A DNA stretch of 64,000 nt, from assembly GCF_030812675.1 (NCBI RefSeq), contig NZ_JAUSTE010000002.1, forward strand, positions 1 to 64,000, given 5' to 3'. This document shows positions 36,518-44,280 of this stretch, one piece after another. Below the pieces are notes generated by a model, which saw nothing but the letters and a program-made list of their open reading frames with translations, was not told the DNA's origin and did not search any database. Position numbers and translations under genes: made by a program. Position 1 is the stretch's first letter. Each line of letters starts with the position of its first letter. Origin of the DNA: Sinomonas atrocyanea. GTDB taxonomy: Bacteria > Actinomycetota > Actinomycetes > Actinomycetales > Micrococcaceae.

Positions 36518-37467
36518 CAGAAGTACCCGTCCTTCTTGCGGTCTTCCATCGCCGCCTCGGAAATGCGGTCGTCCGCGCGGGTGGCCCCGCGCTCGGTCAG
36601 GGTCGAGGCCGCGACCTCGCGCACCACGTCCGCCACCGTGTAGGCGTCGGAGAGCACGGCGCCGGTGCAGGACATGTCCCCCACCGTCCGGTACCGCACG
36701 GTGCGCACGACGACGTCCTCCCCCTCGCGCGGCGGGCTCACCTCCCCCACGGCGCGCCACATGCCGTCGCGGACGAACACGTCGCGCTCGTGCGCGTAGT
36801 AGATGCTCGGCAGCTCGATGCCTTCGCGCTCGATGTAGCGCCAGATGTCCAGCTCGGTCCAGTTGCTGATCGGGAAGGCCCGCACGTGCTGGCCGACGGT
36901 GTGGCGGCCGTTGTACAGGTTCCACAGCTCGGGGCGCTGGTTGCGCGGGTCCCACTGGCCGAACTCGTCGCGCAGGGACAGGATGCGCTCCTTGGCGCGG
37001 GCCTTGTCCTCGTCGCGGCGGCCGCCGCCGAACACGGCGTCGAACCTGTTGCGCTCGATCGCGTCCAGGAGCGGGACGGTCTGGAGGGGGTTGCGGGTGC
37101 CGTCGGCCCGCTCGGCGAGCTCGCCGCGGTCGATGAACTCCTGCACGGAGCCGACCACGAGCTTGAGCCCCAGCCGGGCCACGGTGCGGTCGCGGAAGTC
37201 GAGGACCTCGGGGAAGTTGTGGCCTGTGTCCACGTGCAGGACGGGGAACGGGATCTTCCCGGGCCAGAAGGCCTTGGCGGCCAGGTGGAGCATGACCACG
37301 GAGTCCTTGCCGCCGGAGAAGAGCATGGCGGGGCGCTCGAACTCGGCGACGACCTCGCGGATGATGTGGATCGACTCGGCCTCGAGCGCGTCGAGGAGCG
37401 GCAGTGCCGGAGCCGCTCCCGGGGCGGCCGTGCCGGCTCCGGTGGTCTCTACTACGTGAGTGCTCAT
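36517..37467 (-). CDS. cysD: Sulfate adenylyltransferase small subunit
   Basis: 316 residues, PP-loop ATP pyrophosphatase fold. AMLFSGGKDSVVMLHLA is the SGGKDS ATP-binding motif. HVDTGHNFPEVLDFRD, GGGRRDEDKARAKERI, ISNWTELDIWRYI and SIYYAHERDVF are conserved CysD segments. It binds sulfate and ATP and forms APS with CysN. The start overlaps cysH by 4 nt (ATGA). The C-terminus AMEDRKKDGYF is the family-typical ending. Confidence 0.95.
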   Translation of the reverse strand: MSTHVVETTGAGTAAPGAAPALPLLDALEAESIHIIREVVAEFERPAMLFSGGKDSVVMLHLAAKAFWPGKIPFPVLHVDTGHNFPEVLDFRDRTVARLGLKLVVGSVQEFIDRGELAERADGTRNPLQTVPLLDAIERNRFDAVFGGGRRDEDKARAKERILSLRDEFGQWDPRNQRPELWNLYNGRHTVGQHVRAFPISNWTELDIWRYIEREGIELPSIYYAHERDVFVRDGMWRAVGEVSPPREGEDVVVRTVRYRTVGDMSCTGAVLSDAYTVADVVREVAASTLTERGATRADDRISEAAMEDRKKDGYF

Positions 37468-38177
37468 ACGTGGAGTCCGCATTCTGTCTTGTCGGTGCCG
37501 GACCAGCGGCCGGCTCGGGGGTCCTCTCCGGGGGCGACGGCCCGGGTACACGGGGCGCAGCCGATGGAGGGGAACCCCTGGGCAAGGAGGGGATTGACGG
37601 GCAGGAGGTGGTCTTCGGAGTGCTGCACGAGCTGGTCGAAGGACCAGCCCGCGACGGGGTTGACCTTGACGAGGCCGTTCTTCTCGTCCCAGGCCACGAG
37701 CGGGGTGCTGCTGCGGGTCGGGGCCTCGTCGCGGCGCACCCCGGTGAACCACAGCTCGTACCCGGCCAGCGCGGCGTGCAGCGGCTCGACCTTGCGCAGC
37801 GCGCAGCAGCGGCCGGGGTCCCGGGAGAACAGGTCCTTGCCCTCCGCGGCGTCCTGCTCGGCGACGGTCTGCTTGGGCGTGACGTCGACGATGGTGACCC
37901 GCAGGTTCTCCGCGACCTCGTTGCGGGTCTGGTACGTCTCGGGGAAGTGGTAGCCGGTGTCGAGGAAGAGCACGTCCACGCCCGGGAGCTGCTCGGCCAC
38001 CAGGGCCGGCAGGACGGCGTCGGCCATCGAGCAGGCGACGGCGGTCGCGTCCACCGCGAAGTTCCGCGCCACCCAGCCGATCACCTCCTGGGCCGAGGCG
38101 TCCCAGCCGAGCTCTGCGGCGCCGGCCTCGGCGAGGGCCTTGAGCTCGTCCTGCGAGCGCTTCGTCGTGGCCGTCAC
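37464..38177 (-). CDS. cysH: Assimilatory APS reductase ([4Fe-4S] type)
   Basis: 237 residues, GTG start overlapping the sulfite reductase stop by 4 nt. VLFLDTGYHFPETYQTR and WFTGVRRDEAPTR are PAPS/APS reductase motifs. The cysteines RCCALRKVEPL and IGCAPCTRAV provide the paired CC and CxxC ligands of the [4Fe-4S] cluster found in APS-specific enzymes, and KTECGLH near the C-terminus is the catalytic cysteine motif. It reduces APS to sulfite. The cluster cysteines and the lack of an APS kinase in the operon both favour APS over PAPS as substrate. Confidence 0.94.
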   Translation of the reverse strand: MTATTKRSQDELKALAEAGAAELGWDASAQEVIGWVARNFAVDATAVACSMADAVLPALVAEQLPGVDVLFLDTGYHFPETYQTRNEVAENLRVTIVDVTPKQTVAEQDAAEGKDLFSRDPGRCCALRKVEPLHAALAGYELWFTGVRRDEAPTRSSTPLVAWDEKNGLVKVNPVAGWSFDQLVQHSEDHLLPVNPLLAQGFPSIGCAPCTRAVAPGEDPRAGRWSGTDKTECGLHV

Positions 38178-39916
38178 TGGAGGGCCTCCTCGTCCGCGGC
38201 GTGGGCCCATTCGGCGAAGGTCTGCTCCTCGCCCGCTCGCTCGGCGAGGTAGCGGCGGGTGACGCGCTCGACGTAGTCGGGCAGGTCCTCGGCGGTGACC
38301 TTGAGCCCGCGGACGGTGCGGCCGGTGCCGGCCTCCTCGCGCGAGTCGGAGGCGAGGCCGCCGCCGAGGTGCACCTGGAAGCCCGGGGTCTGGCCGCCGT
38401 CGCCATCGGGCAGGAGCTGGCCCTTGAGGCCGATGTCCGCCGTCTGGATGCGGGCGCAGGAGTTGGGGCAGCCGTTCACGTGCAGGGTCAGGGGGCGCAG
38501 GAGCCGGTTGGCCGCGTCGTCGCCGTCCTTCTCGGGCGCGAAGCGCTGCTCGAGCTCGTCGATGGCCGCGGTGGCGGTGTCCTTGGTGTCCACGATCGCG
38601 AGCTTGCAGAACTCGATGCCGGTGCAGGCGATGGTGGAGCGGCGCCACGGGCTCGGGTTGGCATAGAGGCCGAGCTCCTCGAGGCCGGCCACGAGCGAGT
38701 CGACGCGGTCCTCCTCGACGTCGAGCACCACGATCTTCTGGTGCGGGGTGGTGCGCAGCCGGGCCGAGCCGTGGGCCTCGATGAGGTCGGCGAGCGCGAG
38801 GAGGGTCTGCCCGGAGACGCGGCCCACGGTGGGGGTCGCGCCGATGTAGAAGCGGCCGTCCTTCTGCCGGTGCACGCCCACGTGGTCGCCGGGCGTGGCC
38901 GGCTTGGCGGCGGCGGGCCCGTCGGGCAGCGGCGAGGCGAGGTACTCGGTCTCGAGCACGTGGCGGAACTTCTCGGCGCCCCAGTCGGCCACGAGGTACT
39001 TCAGGCGGGCGCGGTTGCGCAGGCGGCGGTAGCCGTAGTCGCGGAAGATGCTGGTCACCCCGACCCACACCTCGGCCGCGCGGGAGGGCTCCACGAAGGC
39101 GCCGAGGCGGACGGCGAGGTGCGCCGAGGTGGAGAGCCCGCCGCCGACCCAGAGGTCGTAGCCGGGGCCGAGCTCGGGGTGCACCACGCCGACGAGGGCG
39201 AAGTCGTTGATCTCGTGCACCACGTCCTGGGACGGGTGGCCCGTGATCGCGGTCTTGTACTTGCGCGGGAGGTTCGCGAAGGACTCGTCGCCGATGTAGC
39301 GGTCCGCGATCTCGCGGATCTGCGGGGTGGGGTCGAGGATCTCGTCCGCGGCGATGCCGGCCACCGGGGACCCGAGGATCACGCGCGGCACATCGCCGCA
39401 GGCCTCGGTCGTGTGCAGTCCGACGGCCTCGAGGCGGCGCCAGATCTCCGGGACGCTCTCGATCTCGACCCAGTGCAGCTGGATGTTCTGCCGGTCGGTG
39501 ATGTCCGCCGTGCCGCGGGCGAAGTCGCGGGAGATGCCGCCGATCACGCGCAGCTGCTCGGTGGTGAGCGCGCCGCCGTCGATGCGCACGCGCATCATGA
39601 AGTAGCGGTCCTCGAGCTCATGCGGCTCGAGCGTGGCGGTCTTCCCGCCGTCGATCCCGGGCTTGCGCTGCGTGTAGAGGCCCCACCAGCGGAAGCGGCC
39701 GTGCAGGTCGGTCGGGTCGATGGAGTCGAACCCGCCGGCGGCGTAGATCGACTCGATCCGCTCGCGGACGCTGAGCCCCCCGTCCTCCTGCTTCCAGGCC
39801 TCGTTCGGGTTGAGCGGGGCGGTGCCGTCCACCTTCCACTGCCCGTTCGGCTTGGCGGCACGCGGGCGTGCTGGGCGCGCGGAGTCGGTGCGCGGGTGCG
39901 TGGCGGTCTCTGTCAT
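38174..39916 (-). CDS. Ferredoxin-dependent sirohaem sulfite reductase (NirA/SirA family)
   Basis: 580 residues. DRQNIQLHWVEIESVPEIW and RTTPHQKIVVLDV are the substrate-binding regions of the sulfite/nitrite reductase repeats. TIACTGIEFCKLA plus VNGCPNSCAR supply the four cysteines that bind the [4Fe-4S]-sirohaem centre. Gene order sir-cysH-cysD-cysN marks it as sulfite reductase rather than nitrite reductase. TACCCT (39924-39929, minus) ends 7 nt before the ATG, suggesting a leaderless mRNA for the whole operon. Electrons probably come from ferredoxin reduced by the FprA paralogue downstream. Confidence 0.92.
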   Translation of the reverse strand: MTETATHPRTDSARPARPRAAKPNGQWKVDGTAPLNPNEAWKQEDGGLSVRERIESIYAAGGFDSIDPTDLHGRFRWWGLYTQRKPGIDGGKTATLEPHELEDRYFMMRVRIDGGALTTEQLRVIGGISRDFARGTADITDRQNIQLHWVEIESVPEIWRRLEAVGLHTTEACGDVPRVILGSPVAGIAADEILDPTPQIREIADRYIGDESFANLPRKYKTAITGHPSQDVVHEINDFALVGVVHPELGPGYDLWVGGGLSTSAHLAVRLGAFVEPSRAAEVWVGVTSIFRDYGYRRLRNRARLKYLVADWGAEKFRHVLETEYLASPLPDGPAAAKPATPGDHVGVHRQKDGRFYIGATPTVGRVSGQTLLALADLIEAHGSARLRTTPHQKIVVLDVEEDRVDSLVAGLEELGLYANPSPWRRSTIACTGIEFCKLAIVDTKDTATAAIDELEQRFAPEKDGDDAANRLLRPLTLHVNGCPNSCARIQTADIGLKGQLLPDGDGGQTPGFQVHLGGGLASDSREEAGTGRTVRGLKVTAEDLPDYVERVTRRYLAERAGEEQTFAEWAHAADEEALQ

Positions 39917-39973
39917 GCGTTCGAGGGTACGGAGCCTCGCACCCGGCCTCCACGGCGCTGCAACGCTGGGTCA

Positions 39974-40345
39974 CCCGGGGACGCATTTCGTCGCACAGGG
40001 CGCCGATGCCGGCGCACTCCTTGACTCCCGCCCCACCCCCGTTCCGGGTACGCATCTCGTCGCCCTTTCGGCGTTTCGGGTACGCATCTCGTCGCCCTTT
40101 GGGCGATTCGGGAACGCCGCCGTCGCCTCCGTGCGCCTCCCAGGGCCTCCCCGGGGCCTTCCGTCGTCTCCGCAAGCGGCCCGTTCACGGGGCTCGGACA
40201 TCCTGGTGGCGCGCACGACGCCGGGTGGGGCGCCGCGCGCGGCCGGGGAGCCCGCCGTCGTGCGTACCCGAGAGCCGGAAAGGCCGCCGAGATGCGTACC
40301 CGGAAGGGGAAAAAGACGACGAGATGTGTACCCGAAACGGGGAAA
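39974..40345. repeat. 32-bp tandem repeats in opposite orientations, loci D and E
   Basis: This occupies most of the 452-nt gap 39917-40368. On the left, two full units start at 40041 and 40073 (GTTCCGGGTACGCATCTCG and a near copy) with degenerate units on both sides. On the right, in the opposite orientation, GCGTACCCG recurs at 40262 and 40294 and GTGTACCCG at 40326, each 32 nt apart. Between them CGCACGACGCCGGG (40212-40225) and CCCGCCGTCGTGCG (40250-40263) form a hairpin. No protein is convincing here. Confidence 0.7.
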
Positions 40346-40368
40346 GGGGGTGGGCGGCGCGGGCGGCG

Positions 40369-41586
40369 TCAGTGGGAGAACGACGTCCACGGGTGCGTGG
40401 CGCCATAGCGCCTGAGCCACAGGGCGAGCCCCGCGCACACCAGGTAGCCGGCGCCCACGGCGAGCCAGCCGGCGTCGTACGAGCCGGTCGCGTCGGCCAG
40501 GACCCCCATGACCAGCGGCCCGAGCGAGAACCCCGTGTACATGCCGGCGGCGAGCACGCCGGACGCCACGCCCACCCGTTCGGAGGGCACCACCACGAGC
40601 ACGGCCGCGTTCATGATCACGTTTGCGCCCAGCACGGTGGCCCCGTGCAGCGCGACGCCGGCCCACACGAGCCACGGCTGGTGCAGCGCGCCGGCTCCGA
40701 GCAGGCACGCGACGCCCACGATCGCCCCGAGCGCCAGGGCGAGCAGCAGCCCGGACGGCCGGGCGCCGCCGGCCATCCTGCGCCCCCACACGATGCGCGA
40801 CGAGACCCCGACGATGCCCGAGACGCCCGCCGCGGCCCCGGCCAGCACGAGCGGGAAGCCGAGCTCGCGGACGGCGTAGAGCGGCAGGTACACGTTGGTG
40901 GCCTGCATCCCCAGGCCGGAGAAGAACGCGAACCCCGCGAACAGCCACATCGAGAACGGCAGGGGGCCGCCCGAGCCGCGCCGGGCGGCGGACCGGGGCC
41001 TCGCGGGCTCGGAGGGCACCTGCGCGAACCCGTACGCGAGCAGGCCGAGGGCGATCAGCGCGGCGAGCCCGAACGCGCCCTGCCACCCTAGCCACAGCGC
41101 CACCGCGGGGAAGAACAGCCCGGAGAAGAGCTGGCTCGCCTGCACCCCGGACTGCTTGATCCCGATCCACCCGGCCCGCTTGTGCGGAGGCACCGAGGTC
41201 ACGATGACCCGGTTGGTGGTCGGATTGGAGATCGACTGCGCCGGCCCGGCGATGATCACCGCGGCGAGGAGCACCCAGAAGCTGTGCGCGAGCGCGGCGA
41301 TGACGAGCGCCACGACCGTCCCGCCGAAGATCAGCACGAGCTGCGTGCGCGTGCCGGCCCGGTCGCTGAGGCGCCCGAGGGAGAAGCTGCTCACGGCGGC
41401 CGAGGCGAACACGGCCCCGGCGAGCAGGCCGAACTGGGACTGGCTCATCCCCAGCGAGGCCAGGATGAGCGGGCTCACCGCGCTGAGGCCGTAGTTGAGG
41501 ATGGGCCCGACGCCCATCGCGGCGACCAGGACCACGAGGAGCCCGGCAGTCGCCCTCCGGGGTGCGTGTCCCGTCTCGGCGCTCAC
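40369..41586 (-). CDS. MFS transporter (CynX/NarK-like)
   Basis: 405 residues, 12 predicted helices. GPILNYGLSAVSPLILASLGMSQSQFGLL, the loop motif LGRLSDRAGTRTQL and VPPHKRAGWIGIKQSGVQ resemble anion/cyanate and nitrate-type MFS proteins. GTG start overlaps the CbiX stop by 4 nt, so it is translationally coupled to sirohaem synthesis. An inorganic anion substrate (nitrate, nitrite, sulfite or cyanate) is plausible but not shown. Confidence 0.78.
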   Translation of the reverse strand: MSAETGHAPRRATAGLLVVLVAAMGVGPILNYGLSAVSPLILASLGMSQSQFGLLAGAVFASAAVSSFSLGRLSDRAGTRTQLVLIFGGTVVALVIAALAHSFWVLLAAVIIAGPAQSISNPTTNRVIVTSVPPHKRAGWIGIKQSGVQASQLFSGLFFPAVALWLGWQGAFGLAALIALGLLAYGFAQVPSEPARPRSAARRGSGGPLPFSMWLFAGFAFFSGLGMQATNVYLPLYAVRELGFPLVLAGAAAGVSGIVGVSSRIVWGRRMAGGARPSGLLLALALGAIVGVACLLGAGALHQPWLVWAGVALHGATVLGANVIMNAAVLVVVPSERVGVASGVLAAGMYTGFSLGPLVMGVLADATGSYDAGWLAVGAGYLVCAGLALWLRRYGATHPWTSFSH

Positions 41587-42374
41587 TCGGCCGGCTCGGC
41601 CGGGGTCGCCGGTTCCACTGGGGCGGCGGGCTCGACCGGGGCGGCCGGTTCCACCGTTCCGCTCGCCGCGTCGGCCGCGGCGAGCGCGGCGTCGTAGCGG
41701 TCCAGCGCGATCCGGGCGATCACGGGCGCCGGCAGCAGCGGCGCGGCGACGGCGTCGGCCCCGGCCTTCGCAAGCTGGTCGTGGAAGAACCCCGGCGCGA
41801 GGAGGTAGGAGGCGACGACGACCCGCGCGGCGTCGCCCGTCCCGCCAGCCTCCTCGGCGCGCAGCTCGGCGACCGCCTGCGGGACGCTCGGCGAGGCGCT
41901 CGCACCGTACCCGGGCAGGACACGGTTCGGGACACGGTGGCGGAGCATGTCGGCGAGGCGTTCGACGTCGGCCGCGGCCTGTGGGTTCGACGAGCCGGCG
42001 GCGGCGAGCACCACGGCGTCGTCCGCGCGGAGCCCGGCGTCGGCGAGGCGGGCCGCGAGGAGGTCGGCGAGCCGCTCGTCGGGCCCGAGGGGGCCCGCGG
42101 CGAGCGTGCCCGGCCGCGACGCCACCGCCCGGGCGATGTCGACCTTCACGTGGTAGCCGACGCTGAGGAGGAGGGGCACGACGACGGCGCTCGCCTCCGC
42201 GGGCAGCCCGGCGACGACGTCGGGCAGCTCGGGACCGTGCACGTCGACGTAGGCGTCCACCACGGTCAGGCCCGGGCGGGCGGCCCGGATCTCGCCGATG
42301 ACGGCCAGGATCGCGGCCCTGCCCTCGGCGCTGCTGGTTCCGTGGGCGCATGCCACGAGGATGTCCTGGCTCAT
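41583..42374 (-). CDS. Sirohydrochlorin chelatase, CbiX/SirB-like
   Basis: 263 residues. ILVACAHGTSSAEGRAAI and LLLSVGYHVKVDI hold the two metal-binding histidines of CbiX-type chelatases; the second half repeats the fold (VLAAAGSSNPQA, SYLLAPGFFHDQL). It would insert Fe2+ into sirohydrochlorin made by CysG to give sirohaem for the sulfite reductase; cobalt insertion is the alternative, but no cobalamin genes are nearby. The C-terminus has a low-complexity tail of VEPAAP-type repeats (about 25 residues), coded by a short tandem repeat at 41590-41660. Confidence 0.85.
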   Translation of the reverse strand: MSQDILVACAHGTSSAEGRAAILAVIGEIRAARPGLTVVDAYVDVHGPELPDVVAGLPAEASAVVVPLLLSVGYHVKVDIARAVASRPGTLAAGPLGPDERLADLLAARLADAGLRADDAVVLAAAGSSNPQAAADVERLADMLRHRVPNRVLPGYGASASPSVPQAVAELRAEEAGGTGDAARVVVASYLLAPGFFHDQLAKAGADAVAAPLLPAPVIARIALDRYDAALAAADAASGTVEPAAPVEPAAPVEPATPAEPAE

Positions 42375-42444
42375 GTGCCGAGCGTACCGGCCGCCCGTTC
42401 ACGCGGCCGAAACCCGCGGACGCCGCCCGACTAGGATGAAGCAC

Positions 42445-42882
42445 ATGAACGAAATGTTCCTGGAGAAGTTCCGCGCGCTTGTCCCGAAGTACCTCGAGGA
42501 TCCCTGGAAGCCCGCAGACGGGATTTCGGAGAAGGAGCTCGACCAGGCCCTCGAGGAGCATGCGTTCACCATCCCGCAGGTGCTGCGCGAGTTCTACCTC
42601 GCCCTGGGCAACTCGGAGCTCATGGAGGCCTACCACTACTTCTGGGATCCCGAGGAGCTCGAGATCGACGACGAGGGCTTCCTCATGTTCCTCGAAGACG
42701 AGGAGGAGCAGTTCACCTGGGGGTTCCGCGCCGGCGACCTGCGCGTCCCGGACCCCATCGTGTACCGCAAGAACAACGCCCGGGGCGAGTGGGCCTCGGA
42801 AGACGGCACGTTCTCGGAGTTCACGTTCGACATGTTCGAGTGGGTCTTCAGCGAGGATGACGAGGAAGACGAAGAGGGCTGA
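42445..42882 (+). CDS. SMI1/KNR4 (SUKH)-like small acidic protein
   Basis: 145 residues, very acidic with a Glu/Asp C-terminal tail (SEDDEEDEEG). ISEKELDQALEEHAF, then TIPQVLREFYLALGN, then FMFLEDEEEQFTWGF and DPIVYRKNN, then FTFDMFEWVF follow the SUKH-fold pattern of immunity proteins of polymorphic toxin systems. No toxin gene is adjacent, so it is an orphan; a housekeeping SUKH role is possible. ATG at 42445 is preferred (AGGA 8 nt upstream; TAGGAT at 42432 could also be a -10 for a leaderless mRNA); ATG at 42436 is the alternative. It diverges from the chelatase gene. Confidence 0.65.
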   Translation: MNEMFLEKFRALVPKYLEDPWKPADGISEKELDQALEEHAFTIPQVLREFYLALGNSELMEAYHYFWDPEELEIDDEGFLMFLEDEEEQFTWGFRAGDLRVPDPIVYRKNNARGEWASEDGTFSEFTFDMFEWVFSEDDEEDEEG

Positions 42883-42996
42883 CACCACTCGCTTCAAACT
42901 GATTGACCAGTATCGCTGGACTTTTTACAGATCTGTCATATGCTTGTCAGTGGGTTCACTTCTTAGCCTCCAGTGAATCCGGGTGCGAACGGAAAC
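42883..42996. other. AT-richer non-coding stretch
   Basis: About 90 bases after the SUKH-like gene (42890-42975) are close to half AT, with runs such as GGACTTTTTACAG, in contrast to the surrounding ~70% GC. No gene, tRNA end or recognised att core was seen. It may be a scar of an insertion at the edge of the repeat island. Confidence 0.5.
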
Positions 42997-43032
42997 GGTC
43001 CCGGGAATCGGCGCTAGCCGAGTCCCGGGACC
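42997..43032. terminator. Strong hairpin terminator
   Basis: GGTCCCGGGA (42997-43006) pairs with TCCCGGGACC (43023-43032). Inside, TCGGC and GCCGA pair around a GCTA tetraloop, giving about 15 bp with one mismatch. It lies downstream of the SUKH-like gene and just before the 21-bp repeat array, so it insulates the following unit. Confidence 0.75.
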
Positions 43033-43044
43033 ACCCGTTTAACC

Positions 43045-43149
43045 GTTGTGGGGTTATGTCCCTCCGTTGAGGGGTCATGTCCCTGCGTTGAGGGGTCATG
43101 TCCCTGCGTTGAGGGGTCATGTCCCTGCGTTGAGGGGTCACGCCCCTAG
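43045..43149 (+). repeat. Left 21-bp tandem array (five units)
   Basis: Five contiguous 21-bp units start at 43045, 43066, 43087, 43108 and 43129. The core is GTTGAGGGGTCATGTCCC plus three spacer bases (TGC in the middle copies). The three middle units are identical in the core; the outer two are degenerate. Each unit contains an imperfect palindrome around CATG (GGG-T-CATG-T-CCC). The same core in inverted orientation follows the next gene at 44185-44247. Confidence 0.9.
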
Positions 43150-43248
43150 GGCTGTGGAGGACAAACAGCGCCCCGTCATCCCGGGGTTCCAGCGCGGCAC
43201 TGTGGATAACTCAGCGCAGGATCCCGGGAAGAGTGCCACCATTCCGGC

Positions 43249-44172
43249 ATGACAACGCCCACCGCGCTCGAGATCATGCTCTCCTCATCGTTCACGTCGA
43301 CCGAGGCCCAACGCCACGGCCTGGACTACTTCGACCTCCTCCGCCAGAACGTCAGGCACGTCAGCCGCGAGCTGTACCTCCCGGGCGATGGCGATCCGTC
43401 CCTCGCGGACCGAGTCCGGGCGCACCTCGCCGTGACGTCCGGATCGTGGGCGTCCCACAGGACGTCGGCCGCCCTGCACGGGCTGTGGCTCCCCGATCCG
43501 GCAGCCGACCACTCATTGCTCCACCTGAGCAAGCCCAGCCACCTGCCCAGAGTGAGGCGGGATGGAGTCGTGGGGCACCGTGTCCACGTTCTGCCGGACG
43601 AGGTCGTGCAGCTCGGGCCGGGCATCCTCGCCAGTTCGCCGGCCCGCACCTGGCTCGACCTGGGCAACGAGCTGGGGCCGGTCGCCCTCGTGGCACTCGG
43701 AGACCAGCTCATCCGCCGTCCCCGGGCCGATTTCGAGGGCCGGAGCCGGCCGCACTCCAGCAAGGACGCCCTCGCGGAGATGCTCCGCTGCCACCCGAAG
43801 ATGAAAGGGGTCGCGCGGTGCCGCGCCGCCCTGGCCGACATGCGGGTCGGCGCCGACTCGGTCCCGGAGACCCTGCTCCGGCTCTGTCTCCTCGCCTACG
43901 GCTTCCCTGAACCGGAGCTGCAGATCGTCCTCAAGCCCTCCGACCGCTTCTCCTTCAGCGCGGACATGGGTTACCGGAGCATCCGGGTCGCGATCCAATA
44001 CGACGGCGACCATCACCTCACCGACGAACAGCGCCGACGCGACGCTCGCCGGGACGCAGCCTTCCGCGCCGCAGGGTGGGTGGTCATCATCGTCACCGCG
44101 GAGGACCGCCGGGACGACTTTGCCCGAGTCCGCGCCGCCCTGCGCTCCCTCTTCGCAGCGCGCGCGGCCTAG
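43249..44172 (+). CDS. AbiEi-like/DUF559 (Vsr-type nuclease fold) protein bracketed by repeats
   Basis: 307 residues. The N-terminal part (about 40-150) resembles AbiEi antitoxin-type proteins: SGSWASHRTSAALHGLWLP, VHVLPDEVV and SSPARTWLDLG. The C-terminal part (about 205-300) has the PD-(D/E)XK/Vsr-like DUF559 layout: VPETLLR (Glu207), FSADMGY (Asp239), VAIQYDGDHH (250-256) and RRDAAFRAAGWVVIIVTAED. The usual Glu before Y-D-G is Gln250 here, so nuclease activity is uncertain. Five 21-bp repeats end 100 nt upstream and three inverted ones begin 13 nt after the stop. It may bind the repeats or be cargo of a small mobile unit. Function unknown. Confidence 0.75.
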   Translation: MTTPTALEIMLSSSFTSTEAQRHGLDYFDLLRQNVRHVSRELYLPGDGDPSLADRVRAHLAVTSGSWASHRTSAALHGLWLPDPAADHSLLHLSKPSHLPRVRRDGVVGHRVHVLPDEVVQLGPGILASSPARTWLDLGNELGPVALVALGDQLIRRPRADFEGRSRPHSSKDALAEMLRCHPKMKGVARCRAALADMRVGADSVPETLLRLCLLAYGFPEPELQIVLKPSDRFSFSADMGYRSIRVAIQYDGDHHLTDEQRRRDARRDAAFRAAGWVVIIVTAEDRRDDFARVRAALRSLFAARAA

Positions 44173-44184
44173 CGACCCCTCACG

Positions 44185-44247
44185 ACAGGGACATGACCCC
44201 TCAACGGTGGGACATGACCCCTCAACGGTGGGACATGACCCCTCAAC
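44185..44247 (-). repeat. Right 21-bp tandem array, inverted (three units)
   Basis: Three units at 44185-44205, 44206-44226 and 44227-44247, core GGGACATGACCCCTCAAC, the exact reverse complement of the left-array core. A degenerate partial unit (GACCCCTCAC) precedes them directly after the upstream stop codon. Spacer bases differ from the left array (GGT versus GCA on this strand). The polyprenyl synthase gene ends 34 nt further on. Confidence 0.9.
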
Positions 44248-44280
44248 GCGGGGGCGGGGGCGACGCGCGGGGGCGGGATG

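Noticed and set aside
39917-39975. Polycysteine leader peptide upstream of the sulfite reductase
   Set aside because: Such attenuators occur in mycobacterial cysteine operons, but no short Cys-rich ORF with a start signal was found; the -10 is directly at the ATG.
43045-44247. 21-bp repeats as a CRISPR or as coding sequence
   Set aside because: No spacers. The open frame across the repeats (PALRGHV heptads) arises because 21 is divisible by three and the units lack stops; it has no start signal or conserved body.
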